Shown: one piece after another, positions 1-7,580 of the stretch
Numbering within the stretch: the first letter of the stretch is position 1
Layout: every line of letters starts with the position of its first letter
Source: UBA6220 sp041650375
Lineage (GTDB): Bacteria > Patescibacteriota > Minisyncoccia > Minisyncoccales > Minisyncoccaceae
DNA length: 64,000 nucleotides
Reading direction: 5' to 3'
Assembly (NCBI GenBank): GCA_041650375.1
Contig: JBAZLH010000002.1
Coordinates: 117,929-181,928 of the forward strand
The notes under the pieces: generated by a model
The model's database searches: none
What the model saw: the letters and a program-made list of their open reading frames with translations, nothing else
What the model was told of the DNA's origin: nothing
Position numbers and translations under genes: made by a program

Positions 1-283
1 CCTTCCATTTATTTTTTTCTTTTACCCACTCGCCAACCATTAAATGCCCGGTCATTTTTTGATGGACCAATAACACGTAATCATTGTCCAAACAAAATAA
101 GATATTTTTTCCCCTTCTTTTAATATTTAATATTTTTCGGCCCAAAATATTTTTTTTAAAACCGGCCAAACTCGGATGCTTTACCAATTTCGGCGTATCG
201 GCCCAAATATCAACAAAAGTCCTGTTCAGGACTTCTTGTTTCAAACCATTTACAATTGTTTCCACTTCGGGAAGTTCCGGCAT
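1..283 (-). CDS. mutM: Formamidopyrimidine-DNA glycosylase (Fpg/MutM), N-terminal part
   Basis: This bifunctional glycosylase/AP lyase removes 8-oxoguanine and other oxidised purines. The minus-strand frame starts at the ATG at 283 and begins MPELPEVETI, the Fpg/Nei signature in which Pro2 is the Schiff-base nucleophile and Glu3 the catalytic acid. A later stretch reading VHQKMTGHL matches the conserved segment usually seen as HLGMSG in the N-terminal beta-sandwich. About 94 residues are visible; the H2TH domain and C-terminal zinc finger lie beyond the left edge. The start is 1 nt downstream of the stop of the neighbouring response regulator, so it is the last visible gene of the tsaE-led operon. 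Confidence 0.93.
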   Translation of the reverse strand, partial: MPELPEVETIVNGLKQEVLNRTFVDIWADTPKLVKHPSLAGFKKNILGRKILNIKRRGKNILFCLDNDYVLLVHQKMTGHLMVGEWVKEKNKWK

Positions 284-284
284 A

Positions 285-653
285 TTACCCCAAAATTGAT
301 TTTAATTTATTGACGATTTCCTGGGGCGTAAAATGCGCTTTCACCAAAAAGTCTTGCGCCCCGAGCTTTAAGCCTTTTTCAATATCTTCACTTTGCCCTA
401 AATTGGAAAGGATGATTATGGGAACCTTGGCCGTGGCCGGATCTTTTTTAGCCCGCTCCAATACTTCAAATCCGTTTATCCCGGGCAAAATCAAGTCCAA
501 TAAAACCACATTCGGCATTTCCGATTTTATTTTTTCCAATCCGTCTTCGCCATCAACCGCGGAAACAACGTCAAATTGCAAGCTGGAAAGCTTCCTGACC
601 ATCAATTCCCTTAAAAACTTATCGTCTTCAATTATTAATATTTTTTTGGCCAT
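285..653 (-). CDS. Receiver-only response regulator (REC domain)
   Basis: This 122-residue CheY-like protein consists of one receiver domain with no output domain. The acidic pocket is E9-D10-D11, the phospho-acceptor is D53 (in LLDLILP), the switch residue is S83 and the conserved lysine is K105, so it should be phosphorylatable. It follows a second receiver protein and a histidine kinase in the same direction, so the three probably form one phosphorelay. Without a DNA-binding domain it must act by protein contact, as CheY or PilG/PilH proteins do. The pilB-type ATPase nearby makes a role in pilus control conceivable, but this is only inference. Confidence 0.9.
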   Translation of the reverse strand: MAKKILIIEDDKFLRELMVRKLSSLQFDVVSAVDGEDGLEKIKSEMPNVVLLDLILPGINGFEVLERAKKDPATAKVPIIILSNLGQSEDIEKGLKLGAQDFLVKAHFTPQEIVNKLKSILG

Positions 654-672
654 ATATTTATTGTTTAAAGTT

Positions 673-1050
673 TTAATTCTTAAACAATTCTTGTTCTATT
701 TTTTTTACTTTTTGAAGAACTTCTTGGGGATTAAACTCTGTTTTAATTATCCAATCAATCACTCCCATTTCCTTAGCTTTGTCCAGCTCCACCGGCTGCC
801 CGGAATTACTCACGATGATAATGGGAATATCTTTTAACATTTCGTCGGCGCGCATTTCTTTCATTACTTCAAAACCGCTTTTCCTAGGCATAATAATGTC
901 CAAGAGAACCAGGTTCGGTGTGTTCAACCGCATCGCTTTCATTCCATCTTCGCCATCCGCGGCGGTTTCCACCACATAACCGTTGTTTATTAATTTCTTC
1001 GCTAAAAGATCCCTTAATAATTTATCGTCTTCAATTAATAAAACCTTCAT
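673..1050 (-). CDS. Receiver-only response regulator (REC domain)
   Basis: This 125-residue stand-alone receiver domain has all key residues: acidic pocket E7-D8-D9, phospho-acceptor D51 (LLDIIMP), switch S81 and K103. A short charged helix follows the domain (KVKKIEQELFKN). It lies 29 nt downstream of the histidine kinase gene and 19 nt upstream of the second receiver gene. It resembles its neighbour throughout, which suggests a tandem duplication, with one copy perhaps acting as a phosphate sink as CheY pairs do. No output domain is present. Confidence 0.9.
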   Translation of the reverse strand: MKVLLIEDDKLLRDLLAKKLINNGYVVETAADGEDGMKAMRLNTPNLVLLDIIMPRKSGFEVMKEMRADEMLKDIPIIIVSNSGQPVELDKAKEMGVIDWIIKTEFNPQEVLQKVKKIEQELFKN

Positions 1051-1079
1051 AAGCCCTATGTATTGATTATTTTACAATT

Positions 1080-2324
1080 TTAATTGGAATTGGTCAAACG
1101 TTTTTTCAAAATCGGCACTGTAAAATAAAATGCTGTTCCGCTTCCCTCCTCGGATTCAAACCAAATCTTGCCCCGATGAGCTTCCACTATATTTTTAGTG
1201 GTATACAATCCCAACCCTGACCCGTCCGTTTCCAAACGGATAACATTGCTTCCCCTGAAAAATTTAGTGAATATCCTAGATTGCTGGTCTTGGGGAATCC
1301 CCACTCCGCTATCCTTAATTTTAAAAATAATATTATCCGCGTCTTTATCCAAAGAAATGTTTATCGTTCCGTTTTCCGGCGTGTATTTTATCGCGTTTTC
1401 CAAAAGATTTTGTATCGCCAACCCGACTTTTTCTTTATCTATTGAAACTTTGGGGAATAATTCTTTGGGTTTCTCAAACTTAAAGTTTATTTTTTTCATT
1501 TTTAACAAATCCGCCGAATTTTTCGCAATGGTTTCCACCACGTCTTCCATTTGCATCGGCTCCAATTTGTATAAAAACCTGCCTTCCTCTATTCTAGTTA
1601 CGTTAAGCAGGTCGTTGATCAATGATATCATCCTTTCATTGCTTTCATAGGTTTTTTCCAAAAGCTCTTTTTGTTCATCCGTAATTTTTCCGATATCGCC
1701 GTCTAAAATCATCCGAATAGTCCACTTAATAGCTGACAAAGGAGTCCTTAATTGGTGGGCAGCAATTGAAACAAATTCGGTCTTCATGGCTTCCACCAGC
1801 TTATCTCTAGAAACATCGTGCAAAATCACTACGGTTTCTTTGCCTTCCACTCCCTCTTCCAGCGGAACGGAACTTATTTCCAAAGAAAGTTTGTTGCCGA
1901 ACGTAATCTCTTTTCGCAAAAGGCGTTTAATTTTCGCTTTTTTGTCTCCCTTGAGCGCGTTCCAAAGCGGGGTTAAGTCAAAATCCGCGGAAGTTATCCG
2001 AAAAATATTTCTGCCGATTAATTTTTCTTTGCCTTGTCTTAAAAATATTTCCGCCAAAGGGCTTGCCATTTCTATTTTATTCGTTTCGTCCAAAACCAAT
2101 ATCCCGTCGGTTAAATTATTGATAATCGCCAAAGTTTTATTTTTTTCTTTTACCGCGCCCTTTCTCGCTTCTTCGGTATCTTCCAAAATATTAAAAAAAG
2201 CCAAACGAATTTTCCTGAATTCTTCGTCTTTCCATTTTTCGGCCCGGATAATTTCCCCGCACACGGGAACGCATGCTTCTTGGGTTTTGTTTTCCGTATT
2301 TATTTTTTCTGGAGTTGAATCCAT
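1080..2324 (-). CDS. Soluble PAS-domain sensor histidine kinase
   Basis: This 414-residue kinase is predicted to phosphorylate the two receiver proteins encoded just downstream. Residues about 62-175 form a PAS-like sensor domain. The HisKA dimerisation domain carries the H-box HQLRTPL with phospho-accepting H190. The HATPase_c domain has the N-box (N310, in NLLENAIKYTP), the G1 box DSGVG (338-342) and the G2 box GSGLGL (368-373). No transmembrane segment is visible, so it should be cytoplasmic and sense an internal signal. Residues 1-60 include two cysteines (18 and 22) and a helical stretch of unknown role. It is 31 nt downstream of the PolA-type exonuclease gene. Confidence 0.93.
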   Translation of the reverse strand: MDSTPEKINTENKTQEACVPVCGEIIRAEKWKDEEFRKIRLAFFNILEDTEEARKGAVKEKNKTLAIINNLTDGILVLDETNKIEMASPLAEIFLRQGKEKLIGRNIFRITSADFDLTPLWNALKGDKKAKIKRLLRKEITFGNKLSLEISSVPLEEGVEGKETVVILHDVSRDKLVEAMKTEFVSIAAHQLRTPLSAIKWTIRMILDGDIGKITDEQKELLEKTYESNERMISLINDLLNVTRIEEGRFLYKLEPMQMEDVVETIAKNSADLLKMKKINFKFEKPKELFPKVSIDKEKVGLAIQNLLENAIKYTPENGTINISLDKDADNIIFKIKDSGVGIPQDQQSRIFTKFFRGSNVIRLETDGSGLGLYTTKNIVEAHRGKIWFESEEGSGTAFYFTVPILKKRLTNSN

Positions 2325-2355
2325 AAAATATTTTTAATGTATCCTTACCTTAAAT

Positions 2356-3330
2356 TTACCACAATTTAAGATTTTCTCCAATTTGTTTTTTGGCTTTTTC
2401 TTTTTTGGGCTCTTTCTTTATTTTTTCTTCCGGTTCCGCACCGGGTAATTTTTTGCTTAAACTCTTAAACCCGAATTCTTCCAAGTGTTCCCGGGCTTTT
2501 TCTTTGTCAAAACCCTTCCAGGCGCAGTCTTCAATGCTCACTTTAATCGGCACATTTTTTTCAATCTTCGCCAAATCATAACTTAAAAAAGCTTCTTTTT
2601 TATAATCCAATAATTTTTGCAAAACCGCGCCTTTTATCCGCGGCTCGCTTTTCTCGGCTTCTTTATAAATAGCCTCTAAACTTTCGTAATCTTTAATCAA
2701 TTGGATGGCGGTTTTTTCTCCAATTCCTTTCACTCCCGGAATATTGTCGGAAGCATCTCCTTTTAAAGACTTTAAAGTGACAATCTGCTCCGGGGACAGG
2801 CCCTCGTATCTTTTTTTAATCGCTTCGCAATTGTATAGAATCCCCTCTTTGATGCCCCGGTTTAAAAAATAAACATTGGTGTTTTTGTCCACTAATTGCA
2901 AATTATCTAAATCACCGGAGATAATCACGTTTTTTATTTTCTTGGAATGGTTTTTACCAGCGAATTCCGACAAGGTTCCAATCAGGTCGTCGCCCTCATA
3001 CCCGCTTTTTTCAAAAACCGGAATATCAAAAGATTTTAAAATTTCTTTAACCATTGGTATTTGCGCGTATAATTCGTCCGGTGCTTTTTTTCGGGTAGCC
3101 TTATACTCCGGATATGATTTTTTTCGGAGCGTCGGTTCGGGCAAATCAAAACACGCGGCAATATATTTCGGGTCAAAATCTTTTATAACCCGAAAAAGCA
3201 TAAGCAAAAATCCGTAAACCGCGTTTACGACTTCGCCTTTTTGGTTTGTTAAAGGCGGCAAAGCATGGAAAGCCCGATGAATAATTGAATTGGAGTCAAT
3301 GATTAAAAAAGTTTCTTTGTTTTCTTCCAT
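2356..3330 (-). CDS. Stand-alone 5'-3' exonuclease domain of DNA polymerase I
   Basis: This 324-residue protein is the 5'-nuclease (flap/RNA-primer removal) part of PolA without the 3'-5' exonuclease or polymerase domains. The N-terminus reads LIIDSNSIIHRAFHAL, YEGDDLIGTL supplies metal-binding acidic residues, and LKGDASDNIPGVKGIGEKTA is the helix-hairpin-helix/H3TH DNA-binding motif. After residue about 290 the chain becomes a Lys/Glu-rich tail and ends, so nothing suggests a frameshifted polymerase. The likely role is Okazaki primer removal and flap processing. Stand-alone forms are known in several bacteria with reduced genomes. It begins 6 nt after the tsaE stop. Confidence 0.9.
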   Translation of the reverse strand: MEENKETFLIIDSNSIIHRAFHALPPLTNQKGEVVNAVYGFLLMLFRVIKDFDPKYIAACFDLPEPTLRKKSYPEYKATRKKAPDELYAQIPMVKEILKSFDIPVFEKSGYEGDDLIGTLSEFAGKNHSKKIKNVIISGDLDNLQLVDKNTNVYFLNRGIKEGILYNCEAIKKRYEGLSPEQIVTLKSLKGDASDNIPGVKGIGEKTAIQLIKDYESLEAIYKEAEKSEPRIKGAVLQKLLDYKKEAFLSYDLAKIEKNVPIKVSIEDCAWKGFDKEKAREHLEEFGFKSLSKKLPGAEPEEKIKKEPKKEKAKKQIGENLKLW

Positions 3331-3335
3331 TGCGG

Positions 3336-3773
3336 TTATTTCTCGGTTATAGTTATTTTTCTTTGATTTTCTTCCAATATTTTAAAAATTATTTCCGTGG
3401 TTTTGGGCGGCAAAAATTTTTCTATTTTTTCCGGCCACTCTATCGCAATAATATTTTCCGGGTTGCTTATTATTTCCTCAAATCCGAGTTTAATGATTTC
3501 TTGGGGAGAATCCAGGCGATAACAATCAAAATGAAAAAAATCTTTAAACGCTTGCCCCTTCAAGGGAGTCCTCGACATGATTATAAAGGTCGGGCTCTGA
3601 ATTCTTTCTTTAATCTTTAACCCTCGGCCAAAACCTTGTAAAAAAGTGGTTTTGCCAGCGCCCAAATCGCCGCGCAAACAAAAAATCCTGGCTATCCGGC
3701 CGGGCTTGGCTTTCTCAGCTAAATTCTCTCCCAATGCTTGGGTCCCTGAAAAATCATTGGTTAAATATTCCAT
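3336..3773 (-). CDS. tsaE: tRNA threonylcarbamoyladenosine biosynthesis ATPase TsaE
   Basis: This 145-residue P-loop protein is the ATPase that, with TsaD and TsaB, makes the t6A37 modification of ANN-decoding tRNAs. The Walker A motif GDLGAGKT lies at residues 35-42, followed by LQGFGRGL. The later SPTFIIM, FHFDCYRL and IAIEWPEKI segments are typical of the family. Length is normal (about 150 residues). It is the first gene of a minus-strand operon running through the exonuclease and two-component genes to mutM. TsaB and TsaD are not in the window. Confidence 0.95.
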   Translation of the reverse strand: MEYLTNDFSGTQALGENLAEKAKPGRIARIFCLRGDLGAGKTTFLQGFGRGLKIKERIQSPTFIIMSRTPLKGQAFKDFFHFDCYRLDSPQEIIKLGFEEIISNPENIIAIEWPEKIEKFLPPKTTEIIFKILEENQRKITITEK

Positions 3774-3892
3774 TTCTTTTTTCTTTATTATATCTGTTTG
3801 GAATTAAGAAGCAAGTTCCGTGATTTAGCGGTTTTTTCCTTAAAAAATTGGGTTTGACTTTTGATTTGAAATACAGTAGTTTTAAGAAAAAT

Positions 3893-4984
3893 ATGGAAGA
3901 AACGGACAAAATTAAAAGCGCGCTCCAAAACGCCAAAAATATAGCCTTGTTCGTAAACAATAATCCGGATAGTGACGCCATCGGTTCTGTTTTGGCTGTA
4001 TTTTTTTCTTTAAAAAAAATCGGAAAAAAGCCTTTTTTGGTTAATCCCGCTCCCCTCAAATCAATCAACGCGCTCATTCAAAGGCTAACCGAAGAAAAGC
4101 TGGTGCTTTCTTTTGCCGGTGATGTTTCGGAAATATTTTATGAAAAAAACGAAAAACAAACCAATATTTATCTCACTCCCAAAACCGAAAACGTTGCGCC
4201 TGAAAATTTCTTTTGTAAGGCCGTTTCCTCCAAGGAAGACCTGCTTACGACCGGCGATTTGCCTTTTGATTTGCTGATTACTTTGGGAGCGAATGATTAC
4301 GCAAAAATAGAAGAAAACTTTACCGGCAATCCGGACGCGCTTTACCAGTGCGACATTATAAACATTGATAATAACCTTTCCAACCAAAATTACGGCGACA
4401 TCAATGTTATTAAAGACAATCCTTGTTTGTCCCAAACAGTGGCCTGTTTAATTAATGATTTGGGAGTTGAATATATGAACAAAAAAACCGCCAGTTCGTT
4501 AATTTTCGGGCTGGTTAATTCTCCCAAAAACACTCGCAATAAAAACAATATGAAAACCCTGCTTTGGCTCTTAAAAAACAGGGGCGATTTCAGCCTGTTG
4601 CCGGACTACCAAAAAAGCGGAACCGGGACAAAAATAAAATTATTGGAAGCGGCTTTAAAAAATTTAGATGCGGGCGCGTTAAAAAATTTCGAAGTTTATA
4701 TTTCTTCTTTAAGTAAGAATGATTTTTTAACGGCTCGCGGCAACATTAAAGATTTGGCCTTTGTCGCCGACCGGGCGAAAAATTTTTTTCAACTCCCCTC
4801 TTTCTTTTTGCTTTGGGAGCAAAATAACGACATTAATGGATTATTTTTTAGCAACAACACAGCCCTTATTAATAAAATTAAAACCCATTTTACCGGACAA
4901 TATAAAGAGTCCGGCGGGTTGCTTACTGTTCCCGCGGATGGCCTGGAAAAAGCCAAAACCGCAATAATCGCGGTTCTTCCTTAA
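3893..4984 (+). CDS. DHH-family phosphoesterase-like protein with degenerate active site
   Basis: The protein resembles the DHH/DHHA1 nanoRNase-like phosphoesterases. The first motif survives as NNNPDSDAIGS, where the family usually has H-x-NPDGDAIGS, so the leading His is Asn. The signature Asp-His-His is replaced by Asp-Asn-Asn in NIDNNLSNQNYGD (residues 174-176 counted from the longer start at 3848). These changes remove metal ligands, so nuclease or phosphatase activity is doubtful and a binding or structural role is possible. I prefer the ATG at 3893 (363 residues, MEETDKIKS) because the 15 preceding residues are unlike the family; 3848 remains possible. The gene precedes the PilB-type ATPase by 28 nt and may be co-transcribed with it. 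Confidence 0.7.
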   Translation: MEETDKIKSALQNAKNIALFVNNNPDSDAIGSVLAVFFSLKKIGKKPFLVNPAPLKSINALIQRLTEEKLVLSFAGDVSEIFYEKNEKQTNIYLTPKTENVAPENFFCKAVSSKEDLLTTGDLPFDLLITLGANDYAKIEENFTGNPDALYQCDIINIDNNLSNQNYGDINVIKDNPCLSQTVACLINDLGVEYMNKKTASSLIFGLVNSPKNTRNKNNMKTLLWLLKNRGDFSLLPDYQKSGTGTKIKLLEAALKNLDAGALKNFEVYISSLSKNDFLTARGNIKDLAFVADRAKNFFQLPSFFLLWEQNNDINGLFFSNNTALINKIKTHFTGQYKESGGLLTVPADGLEKAKTAIIAVLP

Positions 4985-5012
4985 AATGAAATTTTAACCT
5001 ATACTATACTTA

Positions 5013-6320
5013 ATGGAAAAAATAACCGGCAAACTGGAAATTGAAAAAGAATTTTTGGAAAGAAACCAAAAAAACTTTAAAAATGTCCCCAATCTTAAAA
5101 TAGCCATTGAGGCGGCTTTAAGTTCAGACGTAACTTTTTTAATAAAAACCATAATGGGCGGCGCTGTTTTATTGGACGTTTCAGATTTGCACTTGGAAAC
5201 CACGGATCAAGGCAGCTCGCTTCGGTTTAGAATCGACGGATTACTCCAACCGGTTTGCTCTTTTAGCTATACCCAGCACCAATCCTTGTTATCCCGTATT
5301 AAATTACTCTCCGGATTAAAGTTAAATATTGAAAAAAAACCGCAAGACGGAAGGTTTACGGTATTGTTATCCAATGAAACCGAGGGAGACCAGGAAATAG
5401 AAATCAGGGTCTCCACCTTGCCAGCTGAATACGGCGAAACCGTGGTAATGAGGGTTTTAAATCCAAAAAGCTTAATCAGCCTGGAAGACTTGGGATTAAG
5501 AAAAGACCTTTATGAGGTTTTTACCAAAGAATCGCAAAAACCGAATGGCATGATAATTGTCACCGGCCCGACCGGCTCCGGTAAAACCACAACGCTTTAC
5601 GCTTTTCTTAAAAAAATCAGAAATCCGGAAATTAACATTATTACGGTTGAAGACCCGATTGAGTACCACTTGGACGGCATTTCCCAAACACAAGTTGACG
5701 CCGACAAGGGATACGATTTCGCTTCCGGATTAAGGTCTATCGTCCGGCAAGACCCAGATGTTATTTTGGTTGGTGAAATCAGAGATTTGGAAACCGCCAG
5801 TATCGCCCTCCAGGCCGCGCTAACCGGACATTTGGTTTTATCCACCCTGCACACCAATAATTCCACGGGCACGATTCCGCGATTGCAATCTTTGGGAGAG
5901 CAACCGGCCAATATCGCGCCGGCCATTAATATGATTGTCGCCCAGCGGCTCGTCCGAAAACTTTGCCCCAAATGCGCGCGTGAAGAAAAAATTTCACAAG
6001 AAGCGTATGATCAAATCAAAAAAGAATTGCTTAATTTGCCAAAAAACATAGACGTGCCGGAATTAACAACTGAAACAAAAATCGGCGTTCCCAAGGGCTG
6101 CGAGTATTGCAGTTTTACCGGATATAAAGGCCGAATCGGCATCTTTGAAGCATTTTTGATTGACAATGAATTGGAAGAATTTATTTTAACCTCCCCCTCT
6201 TCCTCCGCCCTTCAAAAAATGGCCATGCAAAAAGGATTGGTATTAATGAAGCAAGACGGATTAATAAAAGTTTTGCAAAAAACAACTACCTTGGAAGAAG
6301 TTATCAAAGCCGCGGGATAA
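5013..6320 (+). CDS. pilB: Type IV pilus/type II secretion assembly ATPase (PilB/GspE family)
   Basis: This 435-residue hexameric ATPase would power extension of a type IV pilus or pseudopilus at the inner face of the membrane. Visible motifs are Walker A GPTGSGKT (185-192), the Asp box around TVEDPIEY (211-218), Walker B VGEIRDLETA (253-262) and the His box TGHLVLSTLHT (271-281). The zinc-binding cysteines are C318, C321, C363 and C366. The N1D domain found in full PilB (about 560 residues) is almost absent, so this is the short form common in reduced genomes. No pilin, PilC or PilT gene is adjacent; the nearest pilin-like genes are of the VirB2 type. Confidence 0.9.
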   Translation: MEKITGKLEIEKEFLERNQKNFKNVPNLKIAIEAALSSDVTFLIKTIMGGAVLLDVSDLHLETTDQGSSLRFRIDGLLQPVCSFSYTQHQSLLSRIKLLSGLKLNIEKKPQDGRFTVLLSNETEGDQEIEIRVSTLPAEYGETVVMRVLNPKSLISLEDLGLRKDLYEVFTKESQKPNGMIIVTGPTGSGKTTTLYAFLKKIRNPEINIITVEDPIEYHLDGISQTQVDADKGYDFASGLRSIVRQDPDVILVGEIRDLETASIALQAALTGHLVLSTLHTNNSTGTIPRLQSLGEQPANIAPAINMIVAQRLVRKLCPKCAREEKISQEAYDQIKKELLNLPKNIDVPELTTETKIGVPKGCEYCSFTGYKGRIGIFEAFLIDNELEEFILTSPSSSALQKMAMQKGLVLMKQDGLIKVLQKTTTLEEVIKAAG

Positions 6321-6329
6321 TAAACAAAA

Positions 6330-6368
6330 CCCGCCTTCGCTCCGAGTTTATCGAAGAGCTACGGCGGG
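6330..6368. repeat. REP-like imperfect palindrome after pilB
   Basis: CCCGCC (6330-6335) pairs with GGCGGG (6363-6368), with TTCGCTC and GAGC extending the stem inward. It lies 10 nt after the pilB stop and may act as a transcript-end hairpin for pilB. Its sequence style resembles REP elements rather than a simple terminator, as no T-run follows on the plus strand. Confidence 0.5.
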
Positions 6369-6374
6369 CAAAGC

Positions 6375-6395
6375 AAAAACCCGCCAGAAGGCGGG
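6375..6395 (-). terminator. Rho-independent terminator of the ncRNA gene
   Basis: Read on the minus strand, CCCGCC-TTCT-GGCGGG is followed by TTTTTG. It begins 2 nt after the closing helix of the structured RNA ends, so it is the natural end of that transcript. Confidence 0.8.
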
Positions 6396-6540
6396 ATGGC
6401 AAAATGATTACTGAATTGGGGGTCCAACTTTAGCATTCGGGCTGAAAGCGTAAGAATTTTCTCGAGGAATAATCCAGCCAAAGCCAAATTATCCATATTC
6501 TGGAGAAAATCCCTCCCCCCAATACAACAATCATTTTGCC
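6375..6540 (-). ncRNA. Structured small RNA with own promoter and terminator, 6S-like topology
   Basis: The minus-strand transcript would be about 166 nt. Its first 12 nt (GGCAAAATGATT) pair perfectly with AATCATTTTGCC at 6398-6409. A second helix ATTGGGGG/CCCCCAAT follows after a small internal loop. Then comes an asymmetric central bubble whose 3' strand can form a small hairpin (GC-TTC/GAA-GC). An apical stem follows: ATTTTCTC/GAGAAAAT, then GGATAAT/ATTATtCC. A long closing stem, a bubble with a hairpin on the 3' strand and an apical stem is the layout of 6S RNA, the RNA polymerase-binding regulator. No sequence match can be proved by eye. SRP RNA is less likely because its GGAA loop and AGCAGCC motif are missing. 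Confidence 0.6.
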
Positions 6541-6545
6541 TTAAA

Positions 6546-6574
6546 AGCATAATACAGTTTAAAATGTTTGTCAA
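6546..6574 (-). promoter_or_regulatory. Sigma-70-type promoter of the ncRNA
   Basis: Read on minus, the -35 TTGACA is at 6574-6569 and the -10 TATGCT at 6551-6546, spaced by 17 nt. The predicted +1 is the G at 6540, six nt after the -10, exactly where the closing helix of the RNA begins. Confidence 0.75.
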
Positions 6575-7580
6575 GAGTAATTCTCCAGAGCCAAATAACG
6601 CCGAAGAAACCCTTGATTCCGCTTTAAGGCCTCAAAAATGGGATAGTTATGTGGGACAAGAGAGGATAAAAAAGAATTTAAGAGTAATGATTGAAGCCGC
6701 TAAACGAAGAAAAGAATCTCCGGATCATTTGCTTTTTTACGGGCCAGCCGGTTTGGGTAAAACCACTCTCGCCCACATCGTTGCCCAAGAATTCGGCGCG
6801 GAAATTAAAATTACTTCTGGTCCGGTAATTGAAAAATCCGGCGACTTGGTCGCCCTGTTAACCAATCTTAACCCGGGCGATTTTCTTTTTATTGATGAAT
6901 GCCATCGCATCAACCGGTTCGTGGAAGAATATTTATATTCGGCCATGGAAGATTATAAATTATGCTTAATGCTCGGCAAAGGGCCCATGGCGAAAACAAT
7001 CAACATTGAACTTCCTCCTTTCACATTGGTGGGAGCGACCACGCGCATTGACCTTATCTCCTCCCCTCTCCGCAGCCGATTCGGCGCGATTATGCAATTA
7101 AATTTTTACGAGCAAGAAGAAATAGAAAAAATAATCAAGCGCTCGGCCCGCATTTTAAACATAGAGATTGAGCCTGAGGCGCTGAAAGAAATCGCAGAAC
7201 GCTCCCGCTATACTCCGCGAATCGCCAATAAGCTTTTAAAGCGCGTGCGCGACTTCGCTCAAATTGAAGGCACCGGCATTATCACCAAAGATATTACCGA
7301 TAAAGCGCTGTTTTTTTTGGAAATAGACAACTTAGGGTTGGAGCCCAGCGATAAAAAAATCATTGAAATGATAATTAAAAGGTTTGACGGCGGGCCGGTT
7401 GGCTTACAAGCCTTGTCCGCGGCCACTTCCGAAGAAAAAAACGCCATATTGGAAATCTATGAGCCCTATCTGACTCAATTGGGGCTTATAAAAAGAACCC
7501 AAAAAGGCAGAATTGCCACCGAGCTGGCTTATAAACATTTAAAAATCCAATGGCCGAAAAACCAAAAACCATTACTTTAA
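6564..7580 (+). CDS. ruvB: Holliday junction branch-migration ATPase RuvB
   Basis: RuvB is the hexameric AAA+ motor that drives branch migration of Holliday junctions with RuvA, for resolution by RuvC. The 338-residue protein shows LRPQKWDSYVGQERIKKNL near the start, Walker A GPAGLGKTT, Walker B LFIDECHR, sensor 1 VGATTR and the sensor 2 arginine region YTPRIANKLLKRVRDFA. A C-terminal winged helix follows. Length matches the family (about 335). ruvC lies downstream in the same direction; ruvA is not visible. The start overlaps the -35 of the divergent ncRNA promoter. Its 3' end overlaps the next gene by 31 nt. Confidence 0.96.
   Translation: MFVKSNSPEPNNAEETLDSALRPQKWDSYVGQERIKKNLRVMIEAAKRRKESPDHLLFYGPAGLGKTTLAHIVAQEFGAEIKITSGPVIEKSGDLVALLTNLNPGDFLFIDECHRINRFVEEYLYSAMEDYKLCLMLGKGPMAKTINIELPPFTLVGATTRIDLISSPLRSRFGAIMQLNFYEQEEIEKIIKRSARILNIEIEPEALKEIAERSRYTPRIANKLLKRVRDFAQIEGTGIITKDITDKALFFLEIDNLGLEPSDKKIIEMIIKRFDGGPVGLQALSAATSEEKNAILEIYEPYLTQLGLIKRTQKGRIATELAYKHLKIQWPKNQKPLL

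Noticed and set aside
6398..6540. MITE-like element with 12-bp terminal inverted repeats
   Set aside because: Possible in principle, but no target duplication is seen, and the promoter, +1 and terminator align exactly with the helix ends, which favours an RNA gene.
6359..6574. 71-residue minus ORF between pilB and ruvB
   Set aside because: It coincides with the structured RNA and its promoter; residues reflect the helices.
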